This document shows positions 24,333 through 31,825 of a stretch of 44,771 nucleotides of DNA, piece after piece. The notes beneath the pieces were generated by a model that was not told where the DNA came from, ran no database searches, and was given only the letters and a program-made list of their open reading frames with translations. The DNA is from Mucilaginibacter sp. UBA5151 (GTDB taxonomy: Bacteria; Bacteroidota; Bacteroidia; Sphingobacteriales; Sphingobacteriaceae): positions 1 to 44,771 of the forward strand of contig DHXR01000069.1 in the NCBI GenBank assembly GCA_002413785.1. The letters are read 5' to 3'. Made by a program: the position numbers and the translations under genes. Numbering within the stretch: the first letter of the stretch is position 1; each line of letters begins with the position of its first letter.

Positions 24333-26422
24333 GATTGTACCAATTCCTCTCTCTTTATTTTTACCGCATCTAAAAAATCAGCAGCTTCTTTTATATATGC
24401 CTTTGCAAAACTTTCTGATGGTTCGTTTTTGTTGATCTGTAATACCAGGTCGTTAAAACTGCCCTTTAGTTTTATTTCGCCGGTATTTATATAATGGTTG
24501 TCAAATTCGCGGATAACACCTGTTTGGGTGCTGCTGTTTACATTTTTATCAAGTAATAATGCTTTCGCCGAGCTGATAAATGTGTTATAAGCATGGTAAA
24601 TGGCATCGGCCCACCTTTTTTCGGCAAAGGCCTCGTTGGCCCAGCCAAATTTCTCATCCGATTCATATAATAAAGTGGCGACAAGGTCAATCATTACACC
24701 GGCGCATTCGCCTACGCCAATTGCTGTCGCGAATGTTTCCTGGTGTCCCCAGTCAACAAATTCGTCATCAGTAAGGGTAGTAAGGTCAGCCAATGGTTTT
24801 AACAGCTGATAAAAATAATCTTTGCCCTGCCTGTCGTAATAGGCATGGAAGGTCTCCGCCTCATTGGCATTATCTTTATAATCATCAAGCACGGCCCTCA
24901 AAACATGGGTGGCGCGTTTGGCAGGTACTTTAATTACCTTTTCGGCTGCACGGCCAACGCCGTCGCCAACGGTACCGCCGCCTAAAAGTACCTGTACCGA
25001 TGGCAATACTTTTACGCCTGCTTTTAATGAGCTGCCATGAAACCCAATATGTGCAAGTCCGTGCTGACCGCAGGAGTTCATGCAACCGCTGATCTTTATT
25101 TTAATTTCGCGGTTGTAGATAAAATCTTCGTATTCGTTATAGATCACGTCTTCCAGCACACGCGCAAGTGTCATACTATTTGATATACCTAAGTTACAGG
25201 TATCTGTTCCGGGGCAGGTGGTAACATCAGCAGGGCTATCAAAACCTGGTGCTGATAAATCAATGGCTGTCAGGCCATTGTATAAAGCCGGCAGCGCTTC
25301 TCTTCGAAGATATTTCAGCAGCAAGCCCTGGTTTTGTGTGATGCGGATCTCATCAGCGACATAAGGCTTTATCGCATCAACCAATTTACGGGCGGTGGCT
25401 GTTGATATATCGCCAACCGGAACTTTTACATATACGCCATAAAAACCTTTTTGCTTTTGCTCAAATACATTGGTAATGAGCCATTGTTCGTAGCGTAAAG
25501 GGTTATCTATAGTCACATCGGCAATGGCAGTTTCAGCCGGGATAACCGGTGCCGGAACCGAATCGCGGTTTATGGGGTATGTTTTTACTTTAAGCGCTTT
25601 TTTTTCAGCCTCCGCAAGCAGCAATACCTCAGTTAACCCTATTTTCTGGATCAGATATTTTAAACGGGCCTTGTTGCGGTTATTACGTTCACCGTGACGG
25701 TCAAACACACGGACTATGGCCTCAATGTATGGGATTAGCTTGTCTTCGGGTAAAAAATCCTCCACTATACTTGCCAGTAAAGGCTGTGCGCCCAAACCGC
25801 CGCCAAGCATCACTTTAAAACCCCTTTCGCCATTGCCGTTTATCTTTGGAATAACGCCAATGTCATGGACATAAGAGAATGCAGTATCGTTATCGTTTGA
25901 TGAAAAAGAGATCTTGAACTTGCGGCCCATTTCCTGGCAAATAGGGTTGCGCAAAAAATATTCAAATGCAGCATGTGCATAGGGCGATACATCAAAAGGC
26001 TCTGAAGGATCAATACCGGAAGCGGGGGACGAGGTAACGTTCCTCACGGTGTTGCCGCAGGCTTCGCGCAGGGTAATATCATCCTGCTCCAGTTCAGCCC
26101 ATAGTTCGGGCGTACGGTCAAGGCTTACATAATGTATCTGTATATCCTGACGGGTAGTTAAATGCAGGTTACCGCTTCCGTATTCATCAGAAATATCGGC
26201 TATCTTCAGCAGTTGTTTAAAAGATACTTTACCAAAAGGCAGTTTAATGCGCACCATTTGCACACCCGGCTGCCTTTGGCCGTAAACACCCCTCGCCAGG
26301 CGCAAACTCCTGAATTTTTCATCATGAATCTTCCCTTCACGAAAAGCCCTGATCTTTTTTTCAAGGTCGATGATGTCTTTGGCAACTATTGGGTTCTCCA
26401 GTTCGCTTCTGAAGCTCTGCAT
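24329..26422 (-). CDS. Siroheme sulfite/nitrite reductase with C-terminal HEPN-like extension
   Basis: A six-electron reductase, taken here as sulfite reductase because all its operon partners belong to sulfate assimilation. The 697-residue protein has two ferredoxin-like and two siroheme-binding repeats. R91 lies in LHLTTRQD, and the 4Fe-4S/siroheme ligands are C403, C409 (TTCPGTDTCNLG), C447 and C451 (GCMNSCGQH). Standard enzymes end near residue 550. Here about 140 more residues follow, helical and with R638-x4-H643 (REFDNH), resembling a HEPN domain. The extension may be regulatory or may bind a partner. It is the first gene of the operon, preceded by a leader peptide and a terminator-like hairpin. 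Confidence 0.93.
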   Translation of the reverse strand: MQSFRSELENPIVAKDIIDLEKKIRAFREGKIHDEKFRSLRLARGVYGQRQPGVQMVRIKLPFGKVSFKQLLKIADISDEYGSGNLHLTTRQDIQIHYVSLDRTPELWAELEQDDITLREACGNTVRNVTSSPASGIDPSEPFDVSPYAHAAFEYFLRNPICQEMGRKFKISFSSNDNDTAFSYVHDIGVIPKINGNGERGFKVMLGGGLGAQPLLASIVEDFLPEDKLIPYIEAIVRVFDRHGERNNRNKARLKYLIQKIGLTEVLLLAEAEKKALKVKTYPINRDSVPAPVIPAETAIADVTIDNPLRYEQWLITNVFEQKQKGFYGVYVKVPVGDISTATARKLVDAIKPYVADEIRITQNQGLLLKYLRREALPALYNGLTAIDLSAPGFDSPADVTTCPGTDTCNLGISNSMTLARVLEDVIYNEYEDFIYNREIKIKISGCMNSCGQHGLAHIGFHGSSLKAGVKVLPSVQVLLGGGTVGDGVGRAAEKVIKVPAKRATHVLRAVLDDYKDNANEAETFHAYYDRQGKDYFYQLLKPLADLTTLTDDEFVDWGHQETFATAIGVGECAGVMIDLVATLLYESDEKFGWANEAFAEKRWADAIYHAYNTFISSAKALLLDKNVNSSTQTGVIREFDNHYINTGEIKLKGSFNDLVLQINKNEPSESFAKAYIKEAADFLDAVKIKREELVQS

Positions 26423-26446
26423 AATATTGTTTTAATTTTATGTTAT

Positions 26447-26477
26447 AAAAAAACCCCTTTGGCTAAGGCTAAAGAGG
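26447..26477 (-). terminator. Terminator-like hairpin in the leader of the sulfate assimilation operon
   Basis: On the minus strand CCTCTTTAGC, loop CTTA, and GCCAAAGGGG form a stem with one mismatch and one wobble, followed by seven T's. It lies about 25 bases upstream of the sulfite reductase start and downstream of a Cys-Cys leader peptide. It is therefore a candidate attenuator rather than a gene-end terminator. Confidence 0.7.
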
Positions 26478-26510
26478 CTTTAATTTTCTTTATTAGTTTA
26501 TATAAAGCAC

Positions 26511-26582
26511 TCAACCATTGCTTTTAATGCAACAATACATCATCGCTTTATTATAGTTGTAATTTCTATCCTTCATTTCCAT
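26511..26582 (-). CDS. Candidate leader peptide with Met-Met-Tyr-Cys-Cys run
   Basis: A 23-codon frame, MEMKDRNYNYNKAMMYCC followed by IKSNG and a stop, lies between a promoter box and the terminator-like hairpin of the sulfate assimilation operon. It contains adjacent Cys codons (TGT TGC) and four Met codons, fitting a sensor for charged Cys or Met tRNA. A second in-frame ATG at 26576 may be the real start, because the first is only four bases from the -7 box. Confidence 0.5.
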   Translation of the reverse strand: MEMKDRNYNYNKAMMYCCIKSNG

Positions 26583-26586
26583 TGGA

Positions 26587-26594
26587 CAAATATA
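26587..26594 (-). promoter_or_regulatory. -7 promoter element of the sulfate assimilation operon
   Basis: On the minus strand TATATTTG is a perfect TAnnTTTG. Transcription would begin at or just after the first ATG of the leader peptide. No -33 TTG stands at 19-20 bases upstream, which may mean that an activator is needed, with the Rrf2 product nearby a candidate regulator. Confidence 0.5.
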
Positions 26595-26666
26595 TATATA
26601 CTATACGGAAATAGTAGAATTTAATTGAAAAAACTTGCTTTTTACTTTTTGATTACAAATGGCAAA

Positions 26667-27101
26667 TTAAATATTGATCAGGGTAATTTCGCGGGCAATG
26701 ATATCCGCAATACTTGTTTCAGATAAAATTTTTAGTGTGGCGTCCCTTACTTCAACAAATACATCGCGGATACCGCAGGTAGTTTCCTGTTTGCATTCTT
26801 CGCATTTATGGTAAAAATTAAGGCTCGCGCAGGGTACCATGGCAATCGGGCCATCGGTAATACGCATAATGCTTACCAAAAATATTTCTTTGGGGTCTTT
26901 GTTCAGGCTGTAACCACCGCCAGCGCCTTTTTTGCTGTACAGGAAACCGGCATTCCGCAGGTCTAATAATATCTGTTCGAGGAATTTTTTTGGGATTCTT
27001 TCTTCCTCGGCAATTTTTGAAATTTGCATCGGTGGTTTATCCGTGTTTTTCCCCAGAACAACGAGGGCCTTAATAGCGTACTTGGTTTTTTTTGATAGCA
27101 T
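26667..27101 (-). CDS. Rrf2 family transcriptional regulator, probably metal or Fe-S sensing
   Basis: A 144-residue winged-helix regulator. Typical Rrf2 features are KTKYAIKALVVLGKN at the N-terminus, the recognition region IPKKFLEQILLDLRNAG and the wing SKKGAGGGYSLNKDP. Four cysteines, C91, C100, C103 and C109 (CASLNFYHKCEECKQETTC), could bind a Fe-S cluster as in IscR, NsrR or RsrR. The gene lies just upstream of the sulfate assimilation operon on the same strand, with the operon promoter between them. CymR, an Rrf2 protein of Firmicutes, controls cysteine synthesis, so control of this operon is a reasonable inference. Confidence 0.93.
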   Translation of the reverse strand: MLSKKTKYAIKALVVLGKNTDKPPMQISKIAEEERIPKKFLEQILLDLRNAGFLYSKKGAGGGYSLNKDPKEIFLVSIMRITDGPIAMVPCASLNFYHKCEECKQETTCGIRDVFVEVRDATLKILSETSIADIIAREITLINI

Positions 27102-27112
27102 GGGTTAAAAAA

Positions 27113-27231
27113 ATTGGTTGTTGGTCGACTTGGTCGGATTAAGTTGATTAGGTTAAAATCGGTTAATAATAACCAGTGACAAAACCCAATCAACAACTCA
27201 CTTACTCAACTTATCAACAATACTTAACAAT
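27113..27231. repeat. Inverted word-array locus (GTTGATT type) before the Rrf2 gene
   Basis: The left side repeats TTGGTTGTTGG and AAGTTGATTAGG. The right side carries CCAATCAACAACTCACTTAC and CAACTTATCAACAATAC in inverse sense. It fills the space between the Rrf2 gene start (27101) and the broken MOSC gene, so any Rrf2 promoter must lie inside or be supplied from upstream. Confidence 0.72.
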
Positions 27232-27270
27232 TATACCAAATGTTTTGTCAATTTCAATGACAATGTATTT

Positions 27271-27507
27271 TTAAACTTTTTCGTTTACCAAAAATCTTTC
27301 ATCCTGGTTTAAAGTTAAGGTATGTAACTGATCGCCGACAGCGACAATACCCTCGCCATGATGCACCAGGTTTTGCCCGAATAATATTTTATTATTTTTT
27401 TGACGCAGGTCATGTTCGAAGCCTTTTTCTGTTACAAGGGCTTCAGTAAGCGCTATTCCAGGCAATGATTTGATGGGGTAGATGTACAAACCGCTTACTT
27501 TCAGCAT
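27271..27507 (-). pseudogene. Internally deleted MOSC domain protein
   Basis: The 78-codon frame begins like a MOSC N-terminal beta-barrel protein (LKVSGLYIYPIKSLPGIALT, then ALVTEKGFEHDLR). After that it jumps directly to what reads as the C-terminal end of such a protein (NNKILFGQNLVHHGEGIVAV). Complete relatives are about 265 residues long and bind molybdenum cofactor-type sulfur through a Cys in the missing MOSC core. The reading frame is kept across the joint, so a short protein could be made, but without the core it should not work as a sulfurtransferase. It is best treated as a deletion pseudogene. Confidence 0.75.
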
Positions 27508-27540
27508 AGATGGATCGCTTTTTTGAATGCAAAAATATGA

Positions 27541-27711
27541 ATAAGTTGATTAAGTTTGGCGAATAGTTGATTAGGTGAGTTGTTGGTCAGGTTAACGTGG
27601 TATCCCCGTGCTAATTGTAACCCATTTCAACCCTTACAACTTATTACAACACATTACAACCAACTCCAACTTATTCAACAAATCACTAACTTAGCCAACC
27701 AATTAATCAAA
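27541..27711. repeat. Word-array locus (GTTGATT left, CAACTTATTACAAC right) forming the GMC 5' region
   Basis: The left part repeats AAGTTGATTAAG, TAGTTGATTAGG and GAGTTGTTGG. The right part is a long run of CAACCC, ACAACTTATTACAAC, CAACTCCAAC and CAAC words up to the GMC start codon at 27712. The two halves can pair imperfectly. The long open reading extension upstream of the GMC start is just translation of these repeats. Confidence 0.72.
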
Positions 27712-29436
27712 ATGTCAAAAGAAGAATTTAACTACAAAGTCAATGCCGACCATACATACGATGCCATTGTTATCGGCTCGGGGATCAGCGGCGGATGGGC
27801 TGCAAAAGAACTATGCGAAGGCGGTTTGAAAACCCTTGTTTTAGAACGTGGTAAAAATGTGGTGCATTTAAAGGATTACCCCACAGCCACCAAAAACCCA
27901 TGGGATTTTAAACATCACCTCGACATGCCCCTAAAAGTGGAAGAGGAAAACCCGGTGCTAAGCAAATGCTATGCATTTGACGAGAGCACCGAACATTTTT
28001 TTGTAAAAGACAAAGAACATCCTTACATACAGCAAAAACCGTTCGACTGGATCCGCGGCTACCAGGTTGGCGGCAAATCATTGCTTTGGGCCAGGCAAAC
28101 GCAGCGCTGGAGCAAATTTGACTTTGAGGGGCCGGCAAGGGATAATTATGCAGTTGACTGGCCTATCCGTTATGATGATATGGCGCCCTGGTATAGTCAT
28201 GTGGAAACTTTTGCAGGCATAAGCGGTAATAACGATGGCCTGGAAACCCTGCCCGACGGGGAATTTTTGCCGCCATGGGAAATGAACGTTGTTGAAAAAG
28301 TAATGCAGCAAAGGATAATGGCGCATTACAATGACCGTAATGTAATCATCGGCCGCTGCGCGCATTTAACACAACCCAAACAGGTGCATTTAGACCAGGG
28401 CCGCGGCCAATGCCAGGCGCGTAATTTATGTCAGCGGGGTTGCCCTTTCGGGGGATATTTCAGCTCAAACTCTTCTACCCTGCCAACGGCTAATAAAACC
28501 GGTAATTTAACCATACTGCCTGATTCTGTGGTGCATTCTATCATTTATGATGATAAAAAAGGCAAGGCGACAGGGGTGAGGGTGATCAATGCCCACACCA
28601 AAGAAGCGACTGAATATTATGCGAAGATCATTTTTGTAAACGCGGCGGCCCTGAATACCAACCTTATTTTACTCAATTCAACCTCGGCGCGTTTCCCTAA
28701 TGGACTTGGGAACGACAATGGCCTGCTTGGTAAATTTATAGCCTTCCAGAACTACCGCGGGAATATTAGTGCCACGATGGATGGCTATGAGGATAGTTAC
28801 TATTATGGTCGCCGGCCAACGGCGGTAATGATGCCTAATTTCCGGAACGTGCATAAGCAGGAAACCGATTTTAAGCGGGGCTATATGGTGTTTTATACGG
28901 CTACACGCGCAGGCTGGGGGCATAATACCAATGGACAGCAGCTTGGCGGCGCCTATAAAGACGCCATTTCCGAAGCGGGTGGCTGGGATATTTACATGAT
29001 GATGCAGGGCGAAACCCTCCCCAAAGAAACTAACCATGTATATTTGAGCAAGGACCAGAAAGACGACTGGGGCGTACCACTACTCAATATTTCGGTTGAC
29101 TATGACGAAAACGATGAAAAGCTGATCAAAGATTTTATACAGCAGGGAACCGAAATGCTGGAAAAAGCAGGCTGCAAAAATATCAGCCCTTCTGATAACC
29201 ACTGGCCGCCGGGGCTTGATATTCACGAGGTTGGCGGCGTACGCATGGGCAAAGATCCAAAAACCTCCATGCTGAACAAATGGAACCAGTTTCATAACTG
29301 CCCCAACGTATTTGTTACTGATGGCGCCTGCATGACTTCAACCGGGGTGCAAAACCCGTCCCTTACCTTTATGGCGCTAACAGCAAGGGCTGCACACCAT
29401 GCCATTGAAGAATTCAGGAAAGGGGCCTTTGGTTGA
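27712..29436 (+). CDS. GMC-family FAD-dependent oxidoreductase, second copy
   Basis: A 574-residue paralogue of the product of 3193-4914, probably also a sugar or glycoside dehydrogenase. It shares the FAD-binding GSGISGG, the Cys-rich segment CQARNLCQRGCPFGGYF and the catalytic pair H505 (HEVGGVRMG) and N548 (QNPSLT) at identical positions. The GT of HxxGTxRMG is replaced by GG, a small active-site difference that may reflect another substrate. The start at 27712 matches the paralogue. An upstream in-frame ATG at 27580 only adds translated CAAC repeats. It is monocistronic and flanked by repeat arrays on both sides, with no ThuA or subunit-3 partner beside it. Confidence 0.92.
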   Translation: MSKEEFNYKVNADHTYDAIVIGSGISGGWAAKELCEGGLKTLVLERGKNVVHLKDYPTATKNPWDFKHHLDMPLKVEEENPVLSKCYAFDESTEHFFVKDKEHPYIQQKPFDWIRGYQVGGKSLLWARQTQRWSKFDFEGPARDNYAVDWPIRYDDMAPWYSHVETFAGISGNNDGLETLPDGEFLPPWEMNVVEKVMQQRIMAHYNDRNVIIGRCAHLTQPKQVHLDQGRGQCQARNLCQRGCPFGGYFSSNSSTLPTANKTGNLTILPDSVVHSIIYDDKKGKATGVRVINAHTKEATEYYAKIIFVNAAALNTNLILLNSTSARFPNGLGNDNGLLGKFIAFQNYRGNISATMDGYEDSYYYGRRPTAVMMPNFRNVHKQETDFKRGYMVFYTATRAGWGHNTNGQQLGGAYKDAISEAGGWDIYMMMQGETLPKETNHVYLSKDQKDDWGVPLLNISVDYDENDEKLIKDFIQQGTEMLEKAGCKNISPSDNHWPPGLDIHEVGGVRMGKDPKTSMLNKWNQFHNCPNVFVTDGACMTSTGVQNPSLTFMALTARAAHHAIEEFRKGAFG

Positions 29437-29469
29437 TTTGATTGTTGGAATGTTGAAAAGTTGGCTATT

Positions 29470-29546
29470 CCTCTACGCTTCTCTGTGGCCCCGGTGTTAA
29501 AAAACTAACCACGGAGTTCACCAAGGAGGCGCAAAGATCACAGAGG
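29470..29546. repeat. CACGGAG/CTCCGTG-type dispersed intergenic repeat
   Basis: The stretch contains CCTCTACGCTTCTCTGTGG and, inverted, CCACGGAGTTCACCAAGG, GGCGCAAAGATCACAGAGG. This resembles the CCACGGAG...CACAGAGG repeat that I recall from intergenic regions of many unrelated bacteria. The arms pair imperfectly, the left being shortened. Confidence 0.6.
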
Positions 29547-29615
29547 TTAAATGCGTTAAGGTAGCCATATCTTTCGGTTTAACTGCGCTCCGGCCGTCAT
29601 AATTTTCGAGATTAC

Positions 29616-29783
29616 GAGGGGCTAAATACGATTAGCTCCTCGTAATTTTTACGGTTTGAGGGGCTAAAGCTGTTTAGCCCCTCGTAATTTTTGCGGTTTG
29701 AGAAGCTAAAGCCGTTTAGGTCCTCGTAATTTTTGCGGTTTGAGGGGCTAAATGCGTTTAGGTCCTCGTAAAAAAACCGGGTG
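29616..29783. repeat. Tandem array of four 42-bp units, each with a 26-bp palindrome
   Basis: Units start at 29616, 29658, 29700 and 29742, an exact period of 42. Each holds a palindrome of the form GAGGGGCTAAA, four variable bases, TTTAGCCCCTC, followed by the spacer GTAATTTTTGCGGTTT. Unit 2 is a near-perfect palindrome and the others carry changes on one arm. The period equals 14 codons, so the minus strand reads as a 14-residue repeat (NRKNYEDLNGFSPS-like). The spacer is conserved, unlike in a CRISPR. The surrounding 29437-30091 holds no convincing gene. Confidence 0.85.
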
Positions 29784-30091
29784 TGTTTTTCATAACACAT
29801 TGTATATCATACAAATATACTTAAAATTTCAAAGAACGGCAATGAAAATTGCTGAAAAAACGATAAAAATATTTTTTTGGGATGTCTTGCAGCGATAGAT
29901 TATGCTTTGGTGGTTAACCCAAATATAGCCAATTTTTTCGGGATTTGCAAGGTGGATGGGGTGAATTTGGTTGGTGATATAATGTGGATTTGAAAGATCG
30001 GTGTTGAGAATTTTGAATAGGTAATCAATTTTTATTTTAGCTACATTTAGCCATTCGAATTCCTTAAAAGTTTTCCTTATCAATTTGTTAA

Positions 30092-31035
30092 ATGAAGTTC
30101 ACTGATCCTTTTAAAATCTTATCACCAAACGAACGCTAGGCGCCTTCTAAAAGTCAATTTGATGCTTTTCAAAATGCTTATGAAAAGCTGCTGCCCCCTT
30201 TAGTTTATAAAATACGTTTAGCAGTTGCTAAGTGGAGGGACGATAGTTACCATGGCGCGTCTGAAACATCGAAATCATTGCTGAATTTTTGGTTTAACCA
30301 GGAACATTTGATCGGTCAATCTAAATTTGGATTTTTCTTTTCACAGCGTGAAGCGGTAGAATCGATCATTTATCTTTATGAGGTTGCCAGGGCAAAGGAT
30401 AAATATGAATTAATGAAATTTGATTCATCGCAACGTGTAAGTACCGGTATGTTTGATGAAAACTGGACGCGCTACGTTATTAAAATGGCTACCGGCGCCG
30501 GCAAAACAAAAGTAATGGGGTTAACATTGGTATGGTCATATTTTCATAAAATGTATGAAAGCAACAGTACTTTATCAAAAGATTTTTTAGTGATTGCCCC
30601 CAACATTATTGTATTGAACCGTTTGCGAAAAGATTTTGATGGGTTGAAAATGTTTTTTGACGAGCCGTTTATACCCGATAACGGATTTGATGAAAGGGAT
30701 TGGAAAAACAATTTTCAATTAACCTTGCATATCCAGGATGAACTTAAACCGATAACTGGTACGACTGGATTGATTACTGGGCTATTGATTTTGATTATTT
30801 AAGCCGAAAGGAAATTATCAAAATTAAAAATGACGATGGCACAGTAGAAGAAAAATGGACAGGCAATTACCTTTTTGAAAACGAATGGCAAAGCTTCCGC
30901 ACCAAAAAGAACTCAACTTTAGAATTTACATCTATACCCCACGAATATGAAAAACCAGGCAAATATAAAGTGATGGTGAAGGTGGTGGATATATTGGGGA
31001 TAGATACGAGCAAGATTATGGAAATCTCTGTTTAA
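30092..31035 (+). pseudogene. Broken restriction-modification locus: helicase 5' part joined to a foreign 3' end
   Basis: From the ATG at 30092 the frame reads MKFTDPFKILSPNER, an in-frame TAG at 30137, then APSKSQFDAFQNAYEKLLPP onward to 30800. This is the start of a superfamily-2 helicase/nuclease subunit of type III-like restriction systems, with Walker A MATGAGKT and VIAPNIIVLNRLRKDF. At about 30750 similarity jumps to another frame, encoding DNWYDWIDYWAIDFDYLSRK, then NEWQSFRTKKN and YEKPGKYKVMVKVVDILG, and ending at 31035. To me this resembles the C-terminal beta domain of adenine methyltransferases or helicases from such systems. A nonsense change (probably TGG to TAG) plus a large deletion have inactivated the locus. 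Confidence 0.75.
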
Positions 31036-31171
31036 TCTCCAAAACAACAACATAACCATTTCCTCAAAATGAAAAAAACATTCACAAATTCAGTAAAATA
31101 ATTTAAAAGTCAACAAAATACTTTCCTGTTTGTTGTTGCGGTAGTTTTATGAATTTTTTTACAAAAATATT

Positions 31172-31645
31172 ATGGGAACTATTATAGGAATAACCGAACA
31201 AAACAGGAAGGCTGTAGCAATTGAGTTATCAAAATTACTGGCCGATGAATTTGTGTTATACACAAAAACCCGCAATGCGCACTGGAATGTTGAAGGTCCT
31301 GATTTTCATGCCATGCATTTGTTTTTTGAGGGCCAATACGAACAACTGGACGGCATTATGGATGGCGTTGCTGAACGGATCCGCACGCTTGGCCACTATG
31401 CACCAGCCACACTAAAGGACTTTTTGGCCCTTACCCACCTGACTGAAAGAACGAATGGTAAAAATGACAGCCTGTCGTTTATAAAGGAACTGCTGGAAGA
31501 CCATGAAAGCGTAATTGAATTTATACGCGGCAATATCGAACCCTTCGCTGCAAAATACCATGATTACGGGACCAGCGATTACATCACCGGCCTGATGGAA
31601 AGCCACGAGAAATTGACATGGATATTAAGGTCGCATTTGGATTAG
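31172..31645 (+). CDS. dps: Dps family DNA-protecting ferritin-like protein
   Basis: A 157-residue miniferritin that stores iron and protects DNA from peroxide, forming a dodecamer. The ferroxidase ligands at the subunit interface are in place: H37 and H49 (NAHWNVEGPDFHAMH), D64 and E68 (DGIMDGVAERI), with the same spacing as the classic H31-H43-D58-E62 set. RTLGHYAPATLKDFLAL follows, as is typical. The gene is monocistronic, 136 bases after the broken restriction locus. An AAGTCCGA word array starts just after its stop codon. No clear OxyR or PerR site is recognised upstream. Confidence 0.95.
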   Translation: MGTIIGITEQNRKAVAIELSKLLADEFVLYTKTRNAHWNVEGPDFHAMHLFFEGQYEQLDGIMDGVAERIRTLGHYAPATLKDFLALTHLTERTNGKNDSLSFIKELLEDHESVIEFIRGNIEPFAAKYHDYGTSDYITGLMESHEKLTWILRSHLD

Positions 31646-31790
31646 GTTGGTTGGGGAGAAGTCCGAAAGTCCGAAAAGTCGGAAAGTCCGAAGGATAGGG
31701 TTGGGTGGCAATAAGTTTTCAATTTTTCCGCCAAAAAATTGCAGCTTCTTTCTGACTTTCGGACTTTTCCGACTTTCGGACTTTTCTACC
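31646..31790. repeat. Inverted word-array locus (AAGTCCGA type)
   Basis: The left arm at 31658-31693 repeats AAGTCCGAAAGTCCGAAA. The right arm at 31752-31786 reads GACTTTCGGACTTTTCCGAC plus a further CTTTCGGACTTTTC, its inverse. The arms can form a long stem around a 58-base loop. The array begins directly after the dps stop codon and ends about 35 bases before the symporter start. Confidence 0.85.
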
Positions 31791-31800
31791 TCTAAATCAC

Positions 31801-31808
31801 TACTTTTG
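31801..31808 (+). promoter_or_regulatory. -7 promoter element for the dicarboxylate symporter gene
   Basis: TACTTTTG matches TAnnTTTG, 17 bases before the symporter ATG. No TTG box is obvious 19-21 bases upstream, where the word-array arm lies. Confidence 0.5.
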
Positions 31809-31825
31809 CAGCCTTACGGCAGGGA

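Noticed and set aside
24329..26422. Assignment as assimilatory nitrite reductase
   Set aside because: Sequence alone does not exclude it, but the overlapping cobA and the cysH-cysD-cysN genes make sulfite the likelier substrate.
27580..27711. N-terminal extension of the second GMC oxidoreductase
   Set aside because: The 44 extra residues are translated CAAC-type repeats. Similarity to the paralogue starts at the ATG at 27712.
29616..29783. Possible CRISPR array
   Set aside because: The period is constant at 42 and the spacer between palindromes is conserved in every unit, whereas CRISPR spacers are unique. No cas gene is in the window.
29612..29800. Small 62-residue repetitive protein on the minus strand
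   Set aside because: It arises because the palindromic unit length is a multiple of three. There is no ribosome binding site or promoter. Kept as a hypothesis in the findings, not as a gene.
29829..30083. 84-codon minus-strand frame
   Set aside because: No recognisable domain, no clear start signal, and it lies in a region of repeats and decayed genes.
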